DNA of 64,000 nt, taken from assembly GCA_019918135.1 (NCBI GenBank), contig WBZZ01004755.1, forward strand, positions 7,501-71,500, written 5' to 3'. The position numbers were made by a program, and so were the translations under genes. This DNA is from Paulinella micropora. Taxonomy: Eukaryota; Cercozoa; Imbricatea; Euglyphida; Paulinellidae. The notes beneath the pieces are model-generated. The model saw nothing but the letters and a program-made list of their open reading frames with translations, ran no database searches and was not told where the DNA came from. This document shows positions 48,986-57,572 of this stretch, one piece after another (within the stretch, counting starts at the first letter, position 1; every line of letters starts with the position of its first letter).

Positions 48986-50479
48986 ATGCCGGCGGGGCTA
49001 CAGGCAGTCTTAGCCGTGCAGCTTGGGCTTGAGGATGCACAAGGTCTGCTGGTCCCGCTAGCGTCGTGGCAGCAGTCGCAGGATGCCGAGCGCGAACGGC
49101 TCGTCACGGTGCAGCAAGCGCTAGCGCTGAACACAGACCAACGCAAAAACAAGCTTTACTGCCCGCAGTGCAACCAGGCGCTGTCGGTGAGGCGACGAAC
49201 CGTCGGCAGGCGCGCGCACTTCTACCACCTATCCGTACCGGCAGGCACTGGCCACGGCGAGGGTCTGCTGCACTTGTTGGCCAAGGCGTTCATCGAAGCC
49301 AAGCTGGCCGAGATCACGTTCCGCTGGTCCGAGTGCGCCTCGGTACATTGCCGCACCAGTCGACGCTTTGAGGGCTGCACCGCGGTGCTGGAGCAGACGT
49401 TGGGCGCGAGCAACCGATCGCTGGGCTTGTCCCCGGAAGAAAGTAGGCTCAGGCCCGACGTGACAATCCTGGACCAGAACCAGACTGTGGTAGCTTTCAT
49501 CGAGGTGCGGGTTAGCAGCCGCAAAGAGACGCGACACTGGCAGGCGTACGCCAAGTTTCCGCAGGCGGTAGCGTTGGAGATAGACTTCGACACCGGCGTT
49601 CAGAAAATCGGCAAGACATTGGTGCTGCAAGACACCAAACGCCAAAAGTCTGGTGGGGCGCCGTGCGCCGCTTGCGCACCCCGGGTGGCCGAAGAACTCA
49701 GGGCGAGGGTGGCCAAAGAAGAAGCGCGGCGACAGTCGCAGGCCCTGGCCAGGGCCAGGGCCGAGCAACAGCGCGCTGGCGAGCTGGCCGTGCTGGCCGC
49801 GCGGGGCCGTGACCTGATCGTGAGCAAGCTGCCCGAGATCACGTTCCGCTCCGCGTGCGCTGTGGGGCTAGCGCCGCAGTGCCAGCGGCAGCGGCACTTC
49901 GAGGGCTGTACCGCGGTGGCGGGGTCGGGCACGACGGGCCGTCAGCACGACTTGACAATTTTAGACCAGAACCAAGACGTGGTAGCATTGATCGAGGTCT
50001 TCGTCGGTAGTCACAGGGAGCCGCCCAGGTGGCAGGCTTATGACAAATTTTCAGGAGCCGTGCAGCTAGAAGTAGACGTGCGCAAGCTCCAATGGAGATC
50101 CGAGAGCGGCTATTCGCTGACCGACGTCAAGCTCCGCGCCAACAAAGCGCCGTGCACGTATTGCGTGGCAGAGGCCAGCGCGGCAGAGGCACGCCTCCAA
50201 GCGCGGTTGGCCGAGGAAAAGGAACGCCTCCAAACACAGTTAGCCCAGGAAGAGGAACGCCTCCAAATGCAGTTGGCCGAAGAAGAGCTGGAGCGACAGT
50301 GCGACAGTGAGCGCACTGCCGCGTTGTCAGGAGGCAACCGCACCCAGCCCGAGGGCGAGGCGGTGTGCACAGTGGAGCGCGCGCGCACGGACAACCGGGC
50401 GGCACGCGGGCGGGCGGTGCGCACGGTGCAAGACTGGCTGAAACAGGCGCGCTCGGACGACGAGGCGGTGCTCCTTTGA
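48986..50479 (+). CDS. CoiA-like protein with two PD-(D/E)XK nuclease domains, 497 aa
   Basis: I start at the ATG at 48986 (MPAGLQAVLAVQLGLED). A zinc motif with CPQCNQALSVRR and HFYHLSVPAGTGHGEGLLHL resembles the N-terminal metal region of competence protein CoiA, which precedes a nuclease core. Core 1 reads RPDVTILDQNQTVVAFIEV (D then E-x-V), after FEGCTAVLEQTLGA. A coiled linker (EELRARVAKEEARRQ) leads to core 2, QHDLTILDQNQDVVALIEV, after FEGCTAVAG. So the nuclease half is duplicated within one protein and both copies keep the acidic residues. A second coiled coil with three near-identical RLQxQLAxEEE units ends the protein. Likely role: DNA processing or restriction-like defence; the family link is by motif only. 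Confidence 0.75.
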   Translation: MPAGLQAVLAVQLGLEDAQGLLVPLASWQQSQDAERERLVTVQQALALNTDQRKNKLYCPQCNQALSVRRRTVGRRAHFYHLSVPAGTGHGEGLLHLLAKAFIEAKLAEITFRWSECASVHCRTSRRFEGCTAVLEQTLGASNRSLGLSPEESRLRPDVTILDQNQTVVAFIEVRVSSRKETRHWQAYAKFPQAVALEIDFDTGVQKIGKTLVLQDTKRQKSGGAPCAACAPRVAEELRARVAKEEARRQSQALARARAEQQRAGELAVLAARGRDLIVSKLPEITFRSACAVGLAPQCQRQRHFEGCTAVAGSGTTGRQHDLTILDQNQDVVALIEVFVGSHREPPRWQAYDKFSGAVQLEVDVRKLQWRSESGYSLTDVKLRANKAPCTYCVAEASAAEARLQARLAEEKERLQTQLAQEEERLQMQLAEEELERQCDSERTAALSGGNRTQPEGEAVCTVERARTDNRAARGRAVRTVQDWLKQARSDDEAVLL

Positions 50480-50519
50480 CAGTTGTCATCCTTTGCTCCT
50501 TTGACAGTTGTCATCCTTT
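50469..50519. repeat. 25-bp palindromic unit, two copies
   Basis: CTCCTTTGACAGTTGTCATC starts at 50471 and again at 50496, exactly 25 bp apart. Each copy contains the palindrome TGACAGTTGTCA. The first copy overlaps the last codons of the nuclease gene, so the repeat sits at the transcript end. Confidence 0.9.
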
Positions 50520-50618
50520 TTTTTCTCTCCCATTTCCCCTCCCTCACCCTTCCACACACAATTTCTAGCTAGCAGAAGTTCCGGAATTTTTTTGCCGGCG
50601 TTGCTGCAAAGAAAAAAA

Positions 50619-51314
50619 ATGCTAGCAGCCAGAACAAACATCAGCAGCGACGACACAAGAGCGCCAACATCGATCGCCAGGGCGCGTCCCGCTGGCCACC
50701 GGGGCGAACTGTCTGTCGGTACGGGTGCGAAGAGGAAGCGCGCGAGGCCGGACCGAATCAGGCCAAGAGAAATGAATTCGAGGTTGGCCCCACCACCCGT
50801 GGCCGTAGACAGTGCGTTGTGCACGGCCGTGCTGACCATCGTCATTGACTTTGTGCTGGGCGCACATAAGCCTACCAGCGCTGACGCGCGCGACAGTCGC
50901 GACGCGGCCAGGCTGTCGCGCTTCTGTGCGCGTTCCGAATGGCAGCGACGTCACGACGTTTGCCCCCCACGACGTGGGACTGGCTGAACAGCCTGGTGTT
51001 CTACGGTTTGCTGAGTGGTACAGTGTGGTCCAGCTGGGAGACAGTGAAACGCGATGTTTTGTCGCTGGTGATGGAAGTCCCCTCGCGCAGGGTTCACAAG
51101 GGGCCCCGTTACGTCATCCGGGACCTTAAGCTGCGGAAGCTGTTTGACGACAGTATGCGGCTGGCACCTAACATTGAGACGCAAGTACTTTCCCGACGGG
51201 TGACGTCGTGGTGCCCAAGGCTTTCCCCACCGTCATTGAAGCCCAGGTGGCCCTGCTGAAGCAGCGGCGGCTGCAGCGGCGGCAGAGGCGGCAGCCGCGC
51301 TTGCCGTCTTGCTA
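50619..51314 (+). pseudogene. Hypothetical basic protein, disrupted
   Basis: The ATG at 50619 directly follows an A-run (AAAAAAAATGCTAGCAG). The N-terminal 60 residues are basic and Pro-rich (GAKRKRARPDRIRPREM), then a helix (VDSALCTAVLTIVIDFVLGA) of F-box-like length, then WDWLNSLVFYGLLSGTVW, VIRDLKLRKLFDDSMRLAPN and a basic Gln/Arg tail. About two breaks disturb the frame. No family is certain. Confidence 0.45.
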
Positions 51315-51436
51315 GTAATTTCAGTTAGAAATCCTTTTTTTGTTTTAATTAAAAAAGAAAAATTGTTTGGCACGTGCGACCTTTTTCAGGTGCGATCTTG
51401 TTCAACCACTGTCACCCTCAAGTGGTGGTACTAGCA

Positions 51437-51871
51437 CTAGCGCTTTTTCGGGGGGCACTTACGAGGACCGGCCGGCCCGGGAGCCGACGGCTTCCGCCAT
51501 TGGGGCCAGCTAAGGAAGGTATCGAAGGGCGTCACCTGTAGGTACCGCAGCTGCCTGACTACAGCACCCACTAGACGAGTCGCGGTGCGATCGAACGGCA
51601 CACAAAAAGTTTTCTCGTGTGACCAGTCAGCGCCTGGCAGTTCATCGACATTTCTGGTTGAGCCCTCCCAATGAAATGCTGGCTCGGCCTTTGGATTTTT
51701 TGTTCTGCAACAAACGCAGTAGCCTCGGATGTTAACGTGCTTGAGAACCCCATCCGCACCTTTGTCCTCGACCGATTTGTGTGTGTTAATCCATTCGTCG
51801 GAAAACCCGAGAGGTGTCCAGCACTCGCGGCAAAAGGCCACCTGGCTGAGCGCCGGGGTTTTCTCGGCTCA
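51437..51871 (-). CDS. Cys-rich segment following the BTB frame
   Basis: An open stretch with no ATG, in the same phase as the upstream BTB gene. It encodes AFCRECWTPLGFSDEWINTH, then RGYCVCCRTKNPKAEPAFHW and KTFCVPFDRTATRLVGAVV, ending RKCPPKKR. The four-Cys arrangement (C-x2-C, C-x-CC) suggests a small zinc domain. It could be the C-terminal part of the BTB protein or a separate decayed gene. Confidence 0.45.
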
Positions 51872-52219
51872 TTAGGAACTCTTGTGCTCTGTTTCGTACA
51901 GGACGTTCTGCGCAGTCACTGCGCACTTGGTACAGTCCAGCACGTAGTAGCACGCCAAGGACTGTAGTAAGGCGTGTGGGCAGCCCGTTCTGAAATACGA
52001 CAAGATCACGCTGAAGGCATCCGGGTCCAAGTCCAAAAAAAGCGCCTCGCGCGGATCCCTGCGCACGACCGGCGCCAAGACCTCTCGGAAAAAGCCACTG
52101 CGGGCCTGAAGGGTTTCGGCCCGGGTCTTGAAGAGAGTACCCCCGACGTCAAGCGTGATGTTGCCGGGCTCGGGCCCTGCGACGGGCTGCACGGGATCAT
52201 GCTGGCCTTCGTCGTCCAT
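51872..52219 (-). CDS. BTB/POZ (T1/KCTD-type) protein
   Basis: From the ATG at 52219 the protein reads MDDEGQHDPVQPVAGPEPGN, then a T1-type BTB domain: ITLDVGGTLFKTRAETLQAR, SGFFREVLAPVVRRDP, LFLDLDPDAFSVILSYFRTG. This is the KCTD/T1 form (LNVGG-x-x-F-x-T, then D-R-D-x-x-x-F). Such domains form tetramers or pentamers and recruit Cullin-3. The domain is complete up to the C-terminal helices. A Cys-rich open stretch follows in the same phase. About 115 residues in this frame. Confidence 0.85.
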   Translation of the reverse strand: MDDEGQHDPVQPVAGPEPGNITLDVGGTLFKTRAETLQARSGFFREVLAPVVRRDPREALFLDLDPDAFSVILSYFRTGCPHALLQSLACYYVLDCTKCAVTAQNVLYETEHKSS

Positions 52220-52597
52220 GCTCGCTTTAATCTCCAAAAAGTTCAGCTTTTGGGAAAATTTACCAACTTCAGTCGATGATGTCTCCTTCCCTCCGTTAAA
52301 ATTTTCCCCCTGCGAACTGGAGATGGAGGGGAACTGTCTCCCCCTACATTTTTTCCCCTTCCAAGAGCGTGCGCGGTCTTAATCTTGAACACACCTGTCT
52401 TTTTTTTAATGTATAAGAAAGGAACCGACCATGATTTCTTTTTTTGAGCAGGGCCAGACAATTTTTTAGTGTTTTTTTTAAATAAAAAAAAACCGAACTT
52501 CCGGCATCTCCAACTTCTCATTCCGAAAACAACATCTGTTGCGATATCTTTCCGGCAGCTGTATAGTCTTTCTTTTTTCATGACGGCCTCTTCACTA
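52220..52597. other. Spacer, AT-rich, no gene seen
   Basis: Contains T-runs and A-runs near 52400-52500; no reliable frame. It separates the 3' end of the 394-aa gene from the BTB start; both are on the minus strand. Confidence 0.6.
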
Positions 52598-53782
52598 TTA
52601 AATAGTGGTGTAGCCGTCTTCATTATCAGCGGGGAGCTCTCCGCCTTGTGCGGCCTTGCGCTGATTAAGTTGGAACCTTTTATCTATGCGTTGTTTGGCC
52701 TTTGCGGCAGTGATGAGCTGTTTTTTTATAGTTTCTCGAGCTTGCTCCTGTTGCGTGAGTTGGTTTTTTATAGGTTTTGGAGTTAGTCCCTGTTGCGTGC
52801 TAGCCATAGGCGAAGCCACACGCGGCGGCCGGAAGTTCGGCTCGGCTGATTCCAGGCCCAACAGCACCAAAGCCCCGCCGCAGGTTAGGATGGTTCTGAG
52901 TGGAACCTCTTCTTTCTGGTTGTCGGGGTGGGTGACTGGCCACGGACCTGCTGTTTCCAGCTCCATCTTAAGCCAGAAGGGCTCGGGACTCTCCCGGCTT
53001 ACCCGAACCTGCCTGTAGGTCAAGTTTACGCCTTGCGCCTCCAAGAGGTTGTCTACCAACGGATAAGCCCAGGCGTTAGTACAATATATTTCCACCGCCT
53101 TTCCTGGGTTTTTCACCGCCTTTCTTAGGTTAATAGTGCGGAGCGCTCTCCTTTCTCGGTTGGAAGGAACGACGTACCCATGTACGCACCTGAGCACTGC
53201 GCGAAGGTTGCGTTGAGGCTCAACTATGGCATACGCGGTGGTTGTCCAGATACCGTTTTTTTGTTTAAAGACGGGAGGTGTTGGCCTTGGCGACAAGGCC
53301 AGCAACCTGGCCGCCAGGCCTGTTTCGGCCGCCAGGCCGTTTTCGGCGGCCAGGTCGCGGACAACGAAGCTCGTGCCGTCGTTCCGGCCCAGCTTTGGTA
53401 CTGCTAGCCACGCCACAGGAGGGTTGGGTTCGGAGCTTCGTAGGCGGGGTAGCTGGGCAGCCACCTTGTGGACAAAGTCGTCATCCGGCGGTTTCAGCCA
53501 CTTCTGGATGCCCCAGCGCGTTCTTAATTGGGGGTTGGTAAAGAAGCAGTCGTTCCTTTGGAAAACCAGCTCGGGCTCTGACAGTGTTGCTCCCTCGGTA
53601 TGGTTTTGAGCTAATTTGTTTAGCACTATTCGCAGAGCCTCAAGTTCTCCAGCGCCAAGGCCATTTAGGTTGATATACATATATGGCTGCCCCTCTGGTT
53701 CGGACCAGGGGCTAACCTGGGGCGGCCTCCCCGGATGAGGCGGGGAAGGCCGGGCATGATTTGCCCTGATATTTGTAGCCAT
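52598..53782 (-). CDS. Hypothetical protein, 394 aa
   Basis: The ATG at 53782 starts MATNIRANHARPSPPHPGRP, a Pro-rich leader, followed by a mixed alpha/beta body: YMYINLNGLGAGELEALRIV, FQRNDCFFTNPQLRTRWGIQ, WLAVPKLGRNDGTSFVVRDL, then a small repeat AENGLAAETGLAARLL, IVEPQRNLRAVLRCVHGYVV and WAYPLVDNLLEAQGVNLTYR. The C-terminal 80 residues are Gln/Lys-rich and helical (QQEQARETIKKQLITAAKAK), likely a coiled coil. Frame intact. No family recognised. Confidence 0.75.
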   Translation of the reverse strand: MATNIRANHARPSPPHPGRPPQVSPWSEPEGQPYMYINLNGLGAGELEALRIVLNKLAQNHTEGATLSEPELVFQRNDCFFTNPQLRTRWGIQKWLKPPDDDFVHKVAAQLPRLRSSEPNPPVAWLAVPKLGRNDGTSFVVRDLAAENGLAAETGLAARLLALSPRPTPPVFKQKNGIWTTTAYAIVEPQRNLRAVLRCVHGYVVPSNRERRALRTINLRKAVKNPGKAVEIYCTNAWAYPLVDNLLEAQGVNLTYRQVRVSRESPEPFWLKMELETAGPWPVTHPDNQKEEVPLRTILTCGGALVLLGLESAEPNFRPPRVASPMASTQQGLTPKPIKNQLTQQEQARETIKKQLITAAKAKQRIDKRFQLNQRKAAQGGELPADNEDGYTTI

Positions 53783-54241
53783 GTTGATTTTAATAACTAG
53801 GATTTAAAAAAAACCAAGTGTTACGACAGTTGAAAAGGAGAGGGGTGGGGGAGAGCCTTTGCTCCCTCCCCTCCCAAACCCTCACTCACCCCTTCTCTCT
53901 CTCTCCCCCCCCTCTTCGTCCCCTTCCCCCCGCCCGCGCGCCTTCAAAACATTTTCGTCTCTTCGTTTTCCCGCCGCCTCCCCCCCCCCCAACCCAAAAA
54001 CCCCCCATCGCACAACAGCCTTAAAATTCTCGTTGATTGTTAAACTTTTTTGTGTGTTTTTTTTTTGGGGTTTGTGTTGGCGAAAAGGGGGGGGGGGGCG
54101 CGCAAAGAAATGGGATGGGGAGGGGGGAGAGAGGATGAGAGAGAGAAAGAGAAGGGCCCACAGTCGCCCACAGGTCGGCCCCCGGCCCCAGTTCTTCCCG
54201 CCTCCTGCTACTGCCACAGTCTTTTGTTTTAAATTTGTCAG
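53783..54241. other. Spacer with C/G runs, no gene seen
   Basis: C9 and C10 runs, G10 (54089-54098) and purine-rich stretches between the F-box/LRR gene's 3' end and the hypothetical gene's start. Nothing coding. Confidence 0.6.
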
Positions 54242-55117
54242 TCAACCAAACCATTGCACGACCAGCCCCGGCCTCTCGCCTTTGAGGCGCTCACTGGCTG
54301 CTACCGTCAGCAGCCTGCGACCGAAGATGACCAGGCTGCGGAGCGATGGCAGGCCTGCTGCTAGGCGAAGGATTGTGTTTTCTTCTATCGCGCGTTCGTA
54401 GGCCACCAGGTGCAGCCGCCGCAACTGTGGCAGCGAAGCTAAATGGTCCAGGCCCGCGCCGGTGATTCGGTCGGTATAGTCCAGGCTGAGCCATTCCAAT
54501 CTGGTGAGCCGGCGCAACGTGGCGAGCCCCGTGTCGGTAAACGGGCCGCAGTTAGACACATCGAGCCGCCGGAGCGTCGCCGCCAGCGCTCCCAGGGCTT
54601 GCACGTCCGCGATCCTCCGGCAGCCCCTGAGGTGCAAACCCTGCACGCGACTGTCGGCCACGGCCGCCAGCCCTGCATTTGTGAGCCCGCTGCAAGCCCG
54701 CAGCGTCAGTTCGCAAACACAGGCGCTGGCCGATAGCAGCTCGGACACCCTAGCGTCCTCGTCGTCCTCGTCGCCCTCGCCATAGTACGTCAGCCGGTCC
54801 ACGTGCAGCCCGTGCAGCAGCGGTCGCGCCGCTGCCAGCGACGAACTGTTGACTTGGACGCTACGCACTACAACCGCTGCTGCCAGGCACACGGCGCGGA
54901 ACATGCCTAGCAGTTGCCGGTGCAGCCTGTCGTTCAGCAGAAAATCGGGCTGCTCGAAGCCCGCCCAGAAGATCGCACGCTTCCTCACCAGCGCCGAGAG
55001 CTGCCGGCACGTCAAGGCCAGGGCCAACAGCGCGCGGGGATGCAGAAAGATTCTCACCAGGGGCCACAGGCTGTCGGGCAGGGTCAGCAGAAACGGCGGC
55101 GTTCGTAATGGCTCCAT
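54242..55117 (-). CDS. F-box/LRR protein, 291 aa, intact
   Basis: The ATG at 55117 follows A5 (AAAAAATGG). F-box: FLLTLPDSLWPLVRIFLHPR, ALLALALTCRQLSALVRKR. LRR units: LLHGLHVDRLTYYG, VCELTLRACSGLTNAGLAAV, RVQGLHLRGCRRIADVQAL, TLRRLDVSNCGPFTDTGLAT, LEWLSLDYTDRITGAGLDHL, LRRLHLVAYERAIEENTI. This cysteine-containing LRR type (C-x-x-[LI]-T-[DN]-x-G-L) is that of FBXL proteins such as Skp2-like and AMN1-like receptors. An acidic insert (GDEDDEDARV) lies before the first repeats. It is the shortest and one of the few intact members of the family in the window. Confidence 0.88.
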   Translation of the reverse strand: MEPLRTPPFLLTLPDSLWPLVRIFLHPRALLALALTCRQLSALVRKRAIFWAGFEQPDFLLNDRLHRQLLGMFRAVCLAAAVVVRSVQVNSSSLAAARPLLHGLHVDRLTYYGEGDEDDEDARVSELLSASACVCELTLRACSGLTNAGLAAVADSRVQGLHLRGCRRIADVQALGALAATLRRLDVSNCGPFTDTGLATLRRLTRLEWLSLDYTDRITGAGLDHLASLPQLRRLHLVAYERAIEENTILRLAAGLPSLRSLVIFGRRLLTVAASERLKGERPGLVVQWFG

Positions 55118-55400
55118 TTTTTGCTTGTGGCACCGAACCAACTAAAAAAAAAAAAGAAACCAATCAGTGAGCCCGCGAAATTTTTGACAGCCCAAACTAG
55201 GTTTTCTTCTGCTACGGGTAGGGGGGGGGGGGAAGGCTGACATTCGCGGCCCCCTCCCCCCTACGCGGGCACGGTCCTTGCCTTCCCTCCGCCCCCCCCC
55301 CTCCCCGTCATCGGTTAGCAGACACTGCAGGCCCGCCCCACCCCCTCCCTCCCCCCAACACCGAAGCCCGCACTCTTTTCTCCTTTAAACTTTGGGTAGC

Positions 55401-56763
55401 ATGAGCCGGTGGCCGCCAGCTGAATGGACCGAGGCCGACCGGTACGTAGGGCGCACGTGCAGGTACAAGTCCGGGGGCCGGGAGTACGTGCTCCGCGTTG
55501 AGACGCCCGCGCCCCTGAGCCTAAGCCTTGAGCCCGCCAACGAGTGCAAGGTCTGGCAAGCCTGCAACGACAAGGCACGGGAGCTCAAGGGGCTCAGGCT
55601 TTCTCTTGAGGTACACGCGGACAACCTACAACGGGAATGCAGCGGGCAGGCCGAGGCCAGGGCCAGGCTCGACCGGCAGCTGCAGCAGCTGAGAGAGCTC
55701 GAAGACCAGTACAAAGTCTACGGCCGCTGGCTGCAAGAGCGGCGGCTGAACCAACACCAAGTAGAGTTTGAAGAAGTCCTAAAGAAAATCAGGCTCGCAC
55801 CGGAAGGGGACAGAAAAGAGCTCTATTCGCGGCTGACTCTCTTAGTCACACAGGAAGCGTTGGAGGATGATGGGCTGCTGGGCACACATCTCCGGCGATT
55901 GCACGAGCTCTTGTTGGCTGGCCTACGAAGTGACTTGGAGCTGCGAAACGAGGTCCAAGACAAACTACGCCCGGCCCTGCATGAAAAGTACACCTGGCAA
56001 GCGCTGATGAAGTTCGGCACAGCCAGCCGGGTGCTAGACGCGGTGTTTGGCACGTGGCAGGTCGGCCTAGACACTGTGGCCAGCTTCGGTCTAGACTGGG
56101 GGGGCGTCACGCTGTTGTGGCGGCTCGCCCAGGCCGGTTCCTCCGATTATCTTGCCTGGGCCCTAGTTAGTAGCACGCGGGGGTGATCCTAACTTCCGTG
56201 AGGAGGACGGCGGCTGCAGCGTGCTGGACATAGCCCTGCACCAGTTTATCGAGTCCAAGCGCACTAGTAGTGCGGGCCGCGAGCGTGTGGTCGTCAGTCT
56301 CGTGTCCTCGTCCCAGATAGCGGATAACACCGTGGGGGAAGGCTTGGTGTCGCTGCTCCGGTGTCTGTTCGGGTCCCAAGACGACGAACGGGTGATTGCG
56401 AGGAGTCGCTATAGGCGCCACTGTTTGATAGAAGTAATGCTCCGTTCACGCAAGGCTTGTGAGCACATTAAGGCCTTCGATCTGAACCCCGACGGTGGGC
56501 TGCTGGAAGGGGTGTACTGGAGACCCCCCGCAAACCAGCGAGTCTTGGACCCACATGAGGTGTACCTTTTGTTCGGCTTTTTGTTTGACCATCACGACAA
56601 TCTTGCACGGCCGGGCCGGCTGCGTCTTCCGTCGGAAAACGCGGAGCGACAAAGGCTGGCCTCGGACCTCCGGAACGCGACGCGAAGCACGTGGTACAAA
56701 GAAAACCAGAGGTTTCGGTATCGTGTGGACAGCTACCTCCGAGAATTGTCGCCCCCGCAGTAA
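55401..56763 (+). pseudogene. Coiled-coil/ankyrin-like protein, about one break
   Basis: Starts MSRWPPAEWTEADRYVGRTC (ATG 55401). Residues 50-130 form a coiled coil (LQRECSGQAEARARLDRQLQ, QLRELEDQYKVYGRWLQER). An ankyrin-like stretch follows, with WRLAQAGSSDYLAWAL, DPNFREEDGG and VLDIALHQFIESKR, the same LxxAxxxGxxxxLxxAL-DPN rhythm as in the gene at 39804-41741. The rest is helical (VSLLRCLFGSQDDERVIARS, LLFGFLFDHHDNLARPGRLR). About one break lies in the ankyrin region. Role unknown; protein-protein interaction is likely. Confidence 0.55.
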
Positions 56764-56814
56764 ACATCATTGATTGTGCAGCATGGGACGGGGGGGGGGG
56801 GGACGGGGAAGGGG

Positions 56815-56925
56815 AGGGTCGCCAAATGTAGCTGCCTAACAGGTGCAGAATGGCGCCATAGTCGTCGGTGATCCGGGGCAGTAGTCTCTGAGCCATTCCA
56901 ACGAGCCGACGCACAGAAGCTTTAA
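56815..56925 (-). pseudogene. Short coding-like remnant
   Basis: About 37 codons read KASVRRLVGMAQRLLPRITD and GAILHLLGSYIWRP, amphipathic helical sequence with the codon use of the neighbouring genes, but with no start or defined end. Probably the remains of a gene. Confidence 0.25.
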
Positions 56926-57080
56926 GATTCTCGTTTGTGTTGGTTTAATAAAATTTTTTTGAGGTCCAACAGTCACCAAATGTTCGAATGTTTCTCTTTA
57001 TCTTTGGTTCCTTTTGGTTTTGTGTATTTTCTGCTCCTGAACCGCAAGTGGCTTTGGGGGGGGGGGGGGGAAGAGCCGGC

Positions 57081-57240
57081 TTAGGAAAAAAGGCAAGGGC
57101 CCCGGTCGTAAAATTTTTGCATTATGAGCAGGTATGGCTGCAACATCCAGGGCACCCAGGCGTGCACCTCTGCTTGTAGCGCGTCGTTCGGCCAGCGTTT
57201 GAGCCAGTCGTTGAGCGCGTTCTCGGCCGCCACGCCGCTG
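57081..57240 (-). pseudogene. Short C-terminal coding-like remnant
   Basis: About 50 codons read VAAENALNDWLKRWPNDALQ, AEVHAWVPWMLQPYLLIM and QKFYDRG, ending at a TAA at 57081. Strongly protein-like and rich in Trp, but with no start. Perhaps the end of the same lost gene as the remnant at 56815-56925. Confidence 0.35.
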
Positions 57241-57572
57241 CTTTCTGTCGCGGCTCGAGCCTACTCGAGTGCTCCAAAGCTCGCTGCGCACGACGTTTGT
57301 CGAGGCCCGGGGTTGCGCCGCCTCCCGTGTGGTGCCCACCCCCCCCCCCCCCCCCCTGACCTCGGCGGCCAGCACCACACCGCCAGGCTCACTCTTTCTC
57401 CAAACCCCCCCCCCCCCCCTGACCCCACCATTCCCGACGCCTTTCGCTCCGACGGCCGTTCTCTCTCTCCCCGCCCTTCTTCTTATCTATTTCTTTCCTC
57501 CAAGACAGCCCGCGCAACCCTGCACACCCCCAACAAGGGCCACACATTAATAAAAAAAGGGAGACTTCTGCC

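Larger units (their letters stand above)
56764..57572. other. Spacer with C/G runs and two short coding-like pieces
   Basis: Contains C18 and C15 runs (57341-57357, 57405-57419) and G12 runs. Two short minus-strand stretches read like protein and are listed separately; the larger frames across this region are homopolymer artefacts. Confidence 0.55.
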
